Under the pieces are notes generated by a model. It was not told the DNA's origin and made no database searches. It worked only from the letters and a program-made list of their open reading frames with translations. 64,000 nt of DNA from Mastigias papua (taxonomy: Eukaryota > Cnidaria > Scyphozoa > Rhizostomeae > Mastigiidae): positions 6,796,669 to 6,860,668 of the forward strand of contig OZ025269.1 in the NCBI GenBank assembly GCA_964019165.1, written 5' to 3'. Made by a program: the position numbers and the translations under genes. Shown in pieces: positions 26,969 through 36,635 of the stretch (positions are counted from its first letter, which is position 1; each line of letters begins with the position of its first letter).

Positions 26969-28288
26969 GGAAACAAAAAGCATTGGAAAGCCTTTAAAGT
27001 ACAGTAATCGTGTATGACTCAAACAAACCATTTGAAGCTTCAAAAAGTAGGAAGTCACTGCATAATGCAAAAACGAGATTGGTTGTTTCTGTTATTATTG
27101 CTAATCGTGGTTGCCATGTGTATGGAAAATATGGTTGACGAACACCAAGAGGAGGCCACGAGTTGTTTCTGGAGAAATTGACAAAAGTTGAACCTTTGAA
27201 TCTCTTGGGCGGAACGTCATGATTCTCCAAAAATCCCTCTGCCCAGGAAAGCTGTCACAATCTGTACACCCTTTCTCTCCATAAGGGGGGAGGGAGTAAC
27301 ATATCTTGTGAATGACCCCTCCCTTAACCGAAACTTTCGACCTTAATGTACTTTGTTTCTTCAATCATTCTATTTCTCGCCTCACAAAGCTGCCTTCTGC
27401 TTTGTCGTTTTAGGAAATATTATGAATATCAAGAACATTTTAAGAAACATATAAGGTTGGATTTGCCAGGTTCAATGCAGAGGCTTTCTCTCATAAAAAG
27501 TATGTATCTGTTCTAAAGTTGCAACCAGGTTGGATTTATATTTGAAAATGGATTGTCATCAACTATGAAAATAGGTCTTTTTCTTCTTGACCGTAAACAC
27601 CTCTTCATAGATTGTACCTTCTATAAGACAATGTTGCACAGGCAAATTCTAAATAAAATCAACAATGCAAACTTGCCCGAAAACACTATGAAGACGATCC
27701 ACCTTTCTCATTTCCTTTGGAAATCACTCTTGTGGTCTATTCTAAATTATTATCTATGCTACTACTCTCAAGTGCCAAATAAACGGGGGGTCCTAATAAG
27801 CTGGGGAGTCGGAAAAAATTCTGAATTTTAATAAACGGGGGGTCGGATAAAGCGGGGGGGGTTGGAAATTCTAAAAGAGCTTAAAATGATTATAAAGCGC
27901 CGGAAAAAACAAAAGCAAGTTGTCATTTTCGCAGGCTGCCATCATTGCAGCAGCAATTTTTCACGACATTTCTATGAGGTATTATGCCAGAAAGTATAAA
28001 CACTCCAAGTTAATGCAAGAATTTCTAAAGTGCTCTAGCACTTCTACGTACTCTTTAAACTAATTGGTTGTAGACGTCGAGGTCCTGTTGCGCATAGTCC
28101 ACGATCAAATAGAAATTGATACTCGTAATGAAGAGCAGATCAGGTGCATCCTTCCATTTTCTCTTTGCACTGTTTGAAGTACAAACATCCGTTGGTGTTA
28201 CTTTCCTACCATAAAACGATAAATCTTGCAATATCATGGAAGAATCCGCATCTAACACAAGGAGTTGCTATGAAAGTTCAAGTTATTA
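26969..28288. other. Unassigned stretch with Tigger-like subterminal repeats
   Basis: At 27770-27865 AATAAACGGGGGGTC recurs twice with related AATAAGCTGGGGAGTC and ATAAAGCGGGGGGG units, similar to the ends of the 30170-30765 element. A minus-strand ORF at 28055-28258 is unassigned. Confidence 0.45.
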
Positions 28289-28720
28289 GACGGTCTTCAT
28301 AAAAGAAATTTTAGAACCGGTTTGAAACTAACGCTGGCCTGAGTTCATTTCAGGTGGGCTAATATTGTTTGCATTCACATGGCTATTTCGAACTGGCTTG
28401 AATTCATATCAAGCAGAAGTAGCAACCCTTCTGTGTTTTTACAAATTATTTTGCTCTATATTCCCATCGCAGGATGCGGTGTAGCTTTGATTTGCGTGTT
28501 CAATTCACCACTGTTTGAAAAAGTCGCATTCACATGAGAACTTCACGCCAACGAGGACTTTCAAACCGGTTCGAAAAGCAGAATTGAACCAGGGCAGCGT
28601 GAGTTTCGATTCATCTTACTCATGTGAACACTCAGAGGGATTTGACCATACACAGAACTGAACTGAGGTCGGCGTGAGTTTCAAACCGGTCAAAAATTTC
28701 TCATGTGAAGGCCCTCGTAG
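28289..28720. mobile_element. Foldback MITE with ACCGGTTTGAAACT repeats
   Basis: Left GACGGTCTTCATAAAAGAAA...GAACCGGTTTGAAACTAACG matches, inverted, the right end GGGCCTTCACATGAGAAATT...GACCGGTTTGAAACTCACG. Extra internal AACCGGTT copies lie near 28560. No ORF, so non-autonomous; superfamily not assigned. Confidence 0.65.
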
Positions 28721-28935
28721 AGGGCGAAACCGGAGCATTGTGACACTTACCTATACTCTTCTTCTCATCAATGGTACAGTTCTCAAAAGTCAGAAGTCAA
28801 ATATTGTACCGGAAAACAATCTTAACGTCCCTAAAAACCATCCACAAGCATTGCACTCACCTGCTAACGAAAGACTCGGAGATTACTTAGATGTGCTCTA
28901 CCGGAGAAGTCTCGACCTGTAATGTTGCACATGAA

Positions 28936-30103
28936 CTAATGACAACAAGACGCACAGAAGATGCTTAGATATATCACTAGCCATCCAAATAAATCTGAAG
29001 GAGTGAACAAATAATACGAAAAAATGGGCTCTTGGAATACCGCAGATGGAATAAATGTTACAGTGCATGTATATCTATCATAAAAGACTTTGATTCCCGA
29101 GCGTAATGTATGAATATTTTTGAAGAAATAGGGATAAAAAGCAATAAACTTAAAAGATTGAATGGCCAAAATATTCTTAATCTGAAAAATGAGTTCTCAG
29201 GTAACATTTAGGAGAAACCTGCATATCATTGTTTGGATAATACTTCCCAGCAATATTTCAGTGTAAAATCTATTGAAAATAAAATTTTTTAACTGACGTC
29301 AAAACGTCCCATTTCTTCCGTCCAGATAGAAACTCATCTGTTTGATACACCTTTACTTCTGATACCTTATCTTGCTATTATTACCAACAAGTTGGCATTT
29401 TTTTATATACATACAGTTCTGGGCTGTAGCTTCTTTTCAACACGATTGTTTTCAGCCAGGAACCGAAAACGACTGCCTAAGACACTAAGCAATCTGATCA
29501 GGTAGCGGGAAAAGCAAGGGCAATAAAAATCCATAACTAGTCGGTCAAAGAGCACTTCGCAGAGGAATAGAAAAAGCATCTGCGTGAGAGTGCCGGGATA
29601 AACTGAACAGTGAAAGCAAATTACTGACATGCCAATAGGGAATTCCAACAGCTTAGGTTGACGGAGAAAAATGCTACGTATTGTTTATCGTCTGCAAACT
29701 TTCGACTGCCATAATGACCTTTTAACGGAGATCATATCAAAATCTATAATGGAAGAGTCTAAAAATATTATTTTTGTCCAAAAGTGATACCAAGTGGTGT
29801 GATGGTGAGTGAAAGTAATATACTTAATTGGATGTCAGGCTCCCGAGAGAACTGGCTTCAAATTGTGACTCGGTTTGGCAAGCTTGGTCCCTAGAGTCTC
29901 TCATTCTTCTAACCCGTCTTGTCAACGGCACACAGGTTTGTCTATTGCTCTCAGCTTCAGGGTAACTTGCTACCTCGTTGTTAACCAACCTTCGAAGTGG
30001 CAGGTGTCGAGCACGGCTACGCCTCGCAGTTACGATACGTCTTTGGTTGGCTTGCAAATTTGATTGATTCCCATCGGAGCCTAAATGAGAGTTGATATTT
30101 GAT
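28936..30103 (-). other. Candidate exons of an unidentified minus-strand gene
   Basis: Two open segments have splice-like edges. 29651-29415 (79 codons, phase 0 both sides, AG acceptor and GTATGT donor) encodes a hydrophobic, Cys-containing stretch (LTQMLFLFLCEVLFDRLVMD) that could be membrane-spanning. 30103-29830 has an ATTTCAG acceptor and an Arg/Ser-rich reading frame ending in TAA. A third open hydrophobic piece lies at 29169-28936. I do not recognise the family, and the 30103 frame ends in a stop before the next piece, so they may not belong together. Treat as a lead only. Confidence 0.22.
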
Positions 30104-30169
30104 CTGAAATAAGGAAATGTAGCATGCAAACGTATATAAATACAGAAACAAAGCGGCTGCTAATAATTA

Positions 30170-30765
30170 CCGTAAAAGCTCTATTAAGCCCCCTCTCTAA
30201 TAAGCCCCCTCTCTATTAAGCTCCCCTCTGTAATAAGCCCCCCTTTTCAAGCAAAAGCTGCAAATAAGCCCCCTCTCTATTAAGCCCCCCTCTTTAGTCT
30301 CTGATGCCAAAGAAAGAAGGCACTAACAGGAGCTTCAAAATATGCGCACTAAGTCGGTCTTTTGATGGATCTGATGATGATAAAATCATGTGCATTAAGT
30401 ATGGCCCATGTAAAGATTTACTTGAGCGCCTTACAAGTCTTAAGGATACTGATGTTGATCCTTTTGAAGAGATCCCAGAAGACGAAGTTTCTTTAGAAGG
30501 TGTCCCAGAACTAACAATGGACGCAGATAATTCTGATGAAGATGAGGGTGTTGTAATTGACTAAGTGTGTACAAACCTACGCAGCTGCTAGCAAAGTTTT
30601 TGTTTTACAACTCTAGCCATGAAAGTGCATAAGAACAGTTTTAAAAACTTAAGCCTCGTGTTTATAATAAGCCCCCTTCTCTAATAAGCACCCCCTCTAT
30701 TAAGCCCCCCTCTAGGACTGCAAAAGTTAAATAAGCCCCCCGGGGGCTTAATAGAAGTTCTACGG
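30170..30765 (+). mobile_element. Tigger/pogo-type deletion derivative, CCGTAR ends
   Basis: Left CCGTAAAAGCTCTATTAAGC and right (reverse strand) CCGTAGAACTTCTATTAAGC form the inverted ends, each beside TA (30168-30169; 30766-30767). Subterminal ATTAAGCCCCC units repeat many times on both sides. The 86-residue plus ORF at 30304-30564 reads DDDKIMCIKYGPCKDLLERL and DVDPFEEIPEDE, resembling the acidic C-terminal tail of pogo transposases. It is thus an internally deleted element keeping the transposase tail. Confidence 0.7.
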
Positions 30766-30767
30766 TA

Positions 30768-31758
30768 AGCATGAAGTCACGAAATTTGTTTCTTCCAGAT
30801 TGAATTTGTATAAATTGATTCATCCTTACAACAAACAACACTGGATTCAAAACACAAGAACAAAGTTTTCAAATATGCCTAGTCAGTCAATCATCTTTTG
30901 TTATAATACTAACCGATCTTTCATCGAAGTGTCAACTATTGAATGTATGTCGAAATTAGGTTTGATCCCTCAAAGCCATGCCTATGCAGTAGCTGGCACT
31001 AGTGGTGGAGGTGCTCTCAGAATAATTTAGGGAAGCTGAGAGTTTAGGGCATGGTATGGTGGCCCCAGATTCATGTTGTCTACTTACCCTCCCCAAGTGA
31101 ACATTAAAGTGACTACCAATGTGCTTATGCTAATGCCAAAAAGAGTATAATCAGAGCTGACTCTTTAGCTGAGAATTCCTGCAAATATGCAGCACTCTTT
31201 CATGCACATACTCCACTAATCTACTTTACCAAATCCTCGCAAACCTAAAACTCTTCCCAAGGTACACAAACAGGTAAACAATCAATTTATATGTACAAAC
31301 TGGAACTAATGTTAAACCAGTTCAATCCTATCTTTCTGAGGCCATATGACCAAATGAAATATTTTGCAATTCTGAGTTTCAGATCCTTCAGTAAGTACAA
31401 CGTGCTTAATTAGTTCTTGATTCAACATTCCTTTGTGCACTTCACAAACTTGGTTCAATTCCAATCACATGCTGCTTAGCAAAACTATTTAATCTACTTT
31501 CATCTTCTCATTGCCAAAACTTTGCCTAATTTCCATTACAGATTTTCAAACAATGCCAGTAAGGAAATTCAGCGGCCTTTTTAATTCACTAGCTTCATTG
31601 CCATACTTCGGAGTTTTACTGTGGAGTTTCACAACCAATTTACTCTCAATCAAAATAATCGTCAAACTGCCATGGAAATATAGCGCCGCTTCCACTCAAT
31701 GCAATTCCTTATTTTAAAGACTTCAGCTCTACATACGATACCTACTAGAAAAGTACGC
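30768..31758. other. Unassigned stretch
   Basis: AT-rich, no domain or exon recognised on either strand. Confidence 0.5.
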
Positions 31759-31946
31759 TACATTAAGTGCAAAAATTTTGGGCGTGACAAACTGTCGGAC
31801 AAAAATTTGTCCGAAAATTTATTTGTCCGAAATTTAGGGCTGTCCGAAAATTTGTCACGCCGAAAATTTTTGTATGGTGCGCGCATGCGCAATATCAAAA
31901 CTGACTGCGAAAATAGTTGAAAAGCTGTATTTTGAAGTGAATAATA

Positions 31947-32465
31947 TTAATCTAAACAAATAACATCATCGTTCTCATCGTCAATCAAAAAACCATTGTC
32001 ACTGTCACCATCTTCTTCTCTACACTCTGTGTCACCTGGTTCAAGACCTTCAAGAAAAGATTCGTCGTAATTTTCTTTTATTAAAGAATCTAATCTTTGT
32101 AGAATCTCTTGCTTGTTGGCTGCTATCTTGCAGGTGACAGTCAAAGTTATCTCGAGGCCACCTTTTGGAATAGGAGATGGTCGATAATGTTCATCCACCA
32201 CTTTCCCAAAAACTTCACCTCCGTGTTTTAAAAAGTAGTATATAGGTCTTGAAATTGCGCGTGGAACATGGCCAACTATTTGCGGCACAACTTTGTCATG
32301 GCACCTTATTTTCCAAGCAACAGCATATGGATCGGATTCCAAAGCTTCTTTGTTTTCTTCCTTCACTGCAAACACTTTCTGCCCTTTGAAAGGTTTTTGC
32401 CAAGTTGTCTTTCCATATACATGCCACCCTCTACTTGCAATTTTGTGCACTATGATACTCTCCAT
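31947..32465 (-). CDS. HIRAN-domain protein encoded by the pogo-type transposon
   Basis: 172 residues starting MESIIVHKIASRGWHVYGKT; an in-frame upstream Met at 32522 would add a hydrophobic 19-residue leader, but the start at 32465 places the domain at the N-terminus as usual. The HIRAN-like core spans about residues 4-112: GWHVYGKTTWQKPFKGQKVF, DPYAVAWKIR, IVGHVPRAISRPIYYFLKHG and IPKGGLEITLTV. An acidic tail (EEDGDSDNGFLIDDENDD) follows. HIRAN domains, as in HLTF and Rad5, bind 3' ends of single-stranded DNA. Stand-alone copies of this 'IVGHVPR' type recur in invertebrate repeats. Here it would likely act with the neighbouring transposase, for instance in end recognition or repair; that is inference. 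The frame is open and undamaged. Confidence 0.82.
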   Translation of the reverse strand: MESIIVHKIASRGWHVYGKTTWQKPFKGQKVFAVKEENKEALESDPYAVAWKIRCHDKVVPQIVGHVPRAISRPIYYFLKHGGEVFGKVVDEHYRPSPIPKGGLEITLTVTCKIAANKQEILQRLDSLIKENYDESFLEGLEPGDTECREEDGDSDNGFLIDDENDDVICLD

Positions 32466-34028
32466 AATGAATAAGATTAAAAACAGAAATCGAATCTCCA
32501 ACGAAGATATATTCGATATCACGCCAGTATTGTCATTACGGGGGTTGGGGCTTCAAGATTTAAAGCCATCATTATATTAGGAAACAAAAAATTCGTGAGA
32601 GGCAGTGACCCCCTTACTGTCTTTTCAAGGGAAACCCTTAGATTGTTATGTTCAGGAAGCATGTGGGGTCCAATACAGTAAACTTTCAACATTCTCTGTT
32701 GTAATACAACTGTTGCGACGATAGTTTTGTTAAGATGTCCTTGCTGAACTATTTTGAAAGAAAACCCAACAACCTTGAAGATTCGTTATCGAAAACAACG
32801 GGTGAAATAAATCACGGTTTAACTGATCGAGAACGTGAAGAAGTTATAAAACAGCTCGAGCCGAACAGTGAACAAAAAGGAAAGAAGCGTAAAAAGTACT
32901 GCACGTGGTCACCACAGCAACGAGCAGAAATAGGCCAATATGCTGCTCTAAATGGCAACAAAGCAGCAATTTTGAAGTTTTCTCCGCAGTTTCCCAACAT
33001 CAAAAGGCAAACTGTTAGTGATTTCAAAAAGGCATACTTGGAATGCAAGAAGAAGAATAATGGTAGTGAAGTTACAGCAATTGAGAAGAAAAAAGCTGGC
33101 CGTCCAACATTGCTGCCCAATGATCTGATGAAAAAAACTATTGAAACTGTTTCAGCGTTGCGTTTGAAGGGCGCCCCTGTGTCATCTTCTGTGATCAATG
33201 CCGTAGCGAAAGGTATAGTTCTTGCAAATGATCGTTCACTGCTTTGTGAGAATGGGGGCTACATCTCGTTAAATGCAGACTGGGCACGTCAAATTCTCAA
33301 CATAATGGATGTTATTGGCCGCACAATGTCTCGCAGGGTGGCAACAACTGCAAGAATTCCTGTAGCCCCAGGGATACTGAAGGAAACAAAGCTCGATTTC
33401 CAGCGAAGAATAAAACTTTTGCAAGCGAGATACCAGGTGCCGGATGAACTGATACTAAATTTTGACCAGACGCCTTTGCCGTATATCTGTGTTTCAAATC
33501 ATACACTCCATGAAAAAGGCGCCTCCAGTGTACCATTGGTTGGCAAGGGCAAGAAAAAACAAATCACTGGAACTTGTACTGTCACTAAGTCCGGACACTT
33601 CTTGCCCATGCAATTAATCTACGAAGGCAAAACAGACAGATGCCTGCCAAAAGATGTTACTTTTCCTGATGAATTTGATCTCATATACACTCACAATCAT
33701 TGGAGCAACGAAGAAACAGCTTTACAGCATTTGACCAAAGTTTTATTCCCTTATGTTGAAAAGAAGAAAGCTGAGCTTAATTTGCCTGCCGAGCAAAAGT
33801 TGTTGTTAATTTTTGATGTCTTCAAGGGTCAGAAAACCCAAAGGTACCAAGATTACCTTGAAAGCAATGGATGCGCATGGGTTTACGTTCCAGCGAACCT
33901 GACAGATCAGTTCCAACCCTTAGACATCACAGTGAATGGCCCTGCTAAAAAGTTCTTGAAGAAAAAATTCGAGGAGTGGCATGCGAAGGAGTGGTATCGT
34001 CTCAAATGGAAAAAGGAAGGGATGTTTA

Positions 34029-34849
34029 AGCCTGGTTTCCATATAACTTTTTCTAGTCGGCGACGCATCGCCGACCCATCAGCGACGTGTAGGCTTTTAA
34101 TGGAAACACTCTCAGCTAGCTGTCGCCGACACCTCGCCGATGCCTCGTAAGTCTGGTTTCCATATAACTTGCCCTCTGCATAGGTGCTGTATCCCATAGG
34201 TCTCTGCGGGCATCTTGGCGGGCATTTCGGAGTATATTAAAGATGGCAGAATATCTCCATAGACGTCTCTTGCTGCAAGTTCGATGTGCCCTTCTTTCTA
34301 CGTACATGCGAAGAAGGCTGGATGAGAAATCGCGTGTATCGACCTTGTGCAGTTATGACATCGATTTGCAGGGTTTTTGCTATTTCCTTCCAAGCATTCT
34401 GTTTCTTCCGTAAATCTTTATAGTCACGCATACTTTTGTCATAAAGCACAGGATAATGCTGTACTTCATTCATAAGCTTTTCATTGGTAACATTATCATT
34501 AACTTGTGCCATCTTTGTTGCACGACGAAAATGATAACAAATGGCGGGAACCCACCTGAATCTGTAGTTGATGGCAGCCCCCTGATTGGCTAACTATTGT
34601 CAGGTGCTCACCTGAACTTTAGAGCTCATTTGCATAGTCGCCGATACGTCGACGATGGATGTTTCCATTAAACTTTTTAATCATCACAGTTGTCGCCGAC
34701 AGCAAAAAGTTGAACTTGATTCAACTTTTGCGTGGGATCGCCGACGAGACGGCGATAGGCTTTTATCAGTGTTTCCATTAAAATTTTACTTGTCGGCGAT
34801 GCATCGCCGATGCGTCGCCGACTAGGAAAAGTTATGTGGAAACCAGGCT
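34029..34849. mobile_element. PIF/Harbinger-like element nested in the pogo transposase
   Basis: Ends AGCCTGGTTTCCATATAAC and, inverted, AGCCTGGTTTCCACATAAC, followed on both sides by CTAGTCGGCGACGCATCG. They are flanked by TTA (34026-34028 and 34850-34852), the 3-bp duplication typical of PIF/Harbinger. A second partial terminus (TCTGGTTTCCATATAACTT) lies inside near 34152, suggesting internal rearrangement. The TCGCCGAC/TCGGCGA palindromic motif recurs at both ends and internally. It carries a MADF-domain fragment (34512-34237, minus), as expected for the DNA-binding partner of Harbinger transposases; no transposase remains. Confidence 0.82.
34237..34512 (-). pseudogene. MADF (Adf-1 Myb/SANT-like) domain fragment
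   Basis: 91-residue ORF. Residues 11-45 read KLMNEVQHYPVLYDKSMRDY then KDLRKKQNAWKEIAKTLQID, the first helices of a MADF domain. After ITAQG the similarity ends, either at an exon boundary (CAAG then GTCGAT) or by decay. PIF/Harbinger transposons usually encode such a protein to help the transposase reach the nucleus and bind the ends. Confidence 0.75.
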
Positions 34850-35331
34850 TTATGAGGTTGAAGTCCCTTTCAAGCTGTCAGTGATGAAGCCTATACACGC
34901 TAGGTGGCTCCTTGGCTTGTATGATTACATGCTCAATTCTGGTGATTTCATACGAAAGGGATTCAAAATAGCTGGAATTGATGACGCTATTAACCTTGAA
35001 CTTGAGCCAGAAGACCCTTTTGAAGACTTAAATGTTTAAAACAGCAAAAGTGTTTATACATTTTGTCAAATGACACAAAACTATACGTAAACAAGAATAT
35101 TAGTGATTCTGCTTCTTTCCTCTTCTATGTATTTTAGAACAGTGATTTCGAAAAGTAATTTCGTTCCAGGTGGTTACTTTCAATAAATCAATTACTGAAC
35201 GTAGTTTTCCTTTCCAGATTCAAAAGACCAGGCAACATTTTGTCCGAAATGCCAAAAAATTGTCCGATAATATTTTCGCCGAAGTTTATTGTCCGAAATT
35301 TTATCCGCTGAAAAATTTTGTACTTAATGTA

Positions 35332-35834
35332 GCTGCTATTTGCTACGCATGAAAAGATACTTCACAAAGTATCAGAACTAAGAAATTTTGAAAGTCAACT
35401 TGCTGATTGGGTATCACATACTTGTTCACATCTGATAGTTTTTCACCTCTTTCTCCTACACCAGTATTCGTTCTCATGCAAGTTTTGAAGAAAGATTACT
35501 CAGGAAAAACGTTTGCAAAAATGCAACGATATGAATAGAATCAAAAGAAAACACTTCTCATTTGAATCTCCAATGAGTCTAAGGCTAAATTAGTGTTCCC
35601 TCATCTCCAGTTTACTATATGAAACAAGCTGCGAAGATTATATGGTAAAAACATGTAAATCAAAAGCACAACCAGAAAAATGCCTATGAAAGCTCTTCAA
35701 GATCATCAAGTTGGCAAATACCTTGTTATATGCTAACAGTTGTCACCCCACCCAGTGGATCAAAGTATTATAGCATTTATACCTTTCTGTATGGGTATGT
35801 ATAAGTATTGGGCATGACCAGGATAGGCTCTGGT
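35332..35834. other. Flank between pogo-type element and seipin 3' end
   Basis: No ORF of interest. The right-hand part is the presumed 3' UTR of seipin (minus strand). Confidence 0.5.
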
Positions 35835-36357
35835 CTATGATGCGCAATTAAATGAGTCAACATGCCTTCTAGACACTACAGGCCCTAATCTAACTAACTT
35901 CTCCACCATTTCCTCAATTATAACGTCGGAAGTAGCTGAAAGTATTTTACAAGTGACTTGGTTACCTCCATCATGTTGTACCGTTGACTCCTCACGATTT
36001 GTAGTAACTGATTCCGTGTCTGTGTTCGAAAAGAATCCTATATCATCTAATTCAAATGAATCTTCAGATTCATCATTATCATCATATATATCCCAAAATT
36101 TCGAGTACAGCCAGATGGCAACGATGATCCCCGCAAAAATGCTCGATGAAATTCCAAACACAGCACTTGACAATGGCCAGTAGAACATGTAATATCTAGA
36201 TAGAATAGAAAAAGGAACATTAGTAAATCTAAAACTAAGGCAAGGAATGTCAAATAGGAAACTGACTGACAAAATTCGATAAACTATTGAACCACAGGTA
36301 CAGACACAGACAGACACACACACCTACACACACACACACACATACACACACACAGAC

Positions 36358-36426
<69 letters not shown>

Positions 36427-36467
36427 AAGACACACACACACACACACACACATACACACACACAGAC

Positions 36468-36540
<73 letters not shown>

Positions 36541-36543
36541 AAG

Positions 36544-36635
<92 letters not shown>

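Larger units (their letters stand above)
32735..35039 (+). pseudogene. Pogo-type DDE transposase, disrupted
   Basis: Starts MSLLNYFERK. Residues 55-105 form a basic helix-turn-helix region (WSPQQRAEIGQYAALNGNKA). The DDE domain has its first Asp in LILNFDQTPLPYI (about D244), the second in LLLIFDVFKGQKT (about D361) and the third in NLTDQFQPLD (about D397), all present. After KKFEEWHAKEWY the frame slips near 34000 (the downstream frame resumes only if one base is gained or lost). At 34029 an 821-bp element interrupts it. The C-terminus resumes at about 34853-35039: YEVEVPFKLSVMKPIHARWL and the acidic LEPEDPFEDLNV ending. It cuts and pastes DNA in the nucleus when intact; this copy is dead from both a frameshift and an insertion. 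Confidence 0.85.
31761..35329 (+). mobile_element. Pogo-type DNA transposon with divergent HIRAN accessory gene
   Basis: Termini CATTAAGTGCAAAAATTTT (left) and, inverted, CATTAAGTACAAAATTTTT (right) are each flanked by TA (31759-31760 and 35330-35331), the pogo/mariner target duplication. Both ends carry several TTGTCCGAAA repeats (31793-31853; 35241-35300), likely transposase-binding sites. Inside, a minus-strand HIRAN-domain gene (31947-32465) and a plus-strand DDE transposase (32735 on) are divergent across 269 bp. A second element (34029-34849) is nested in the transposase. Without that insertion the element would be about 2.75 kb. Confidence 0.88.
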
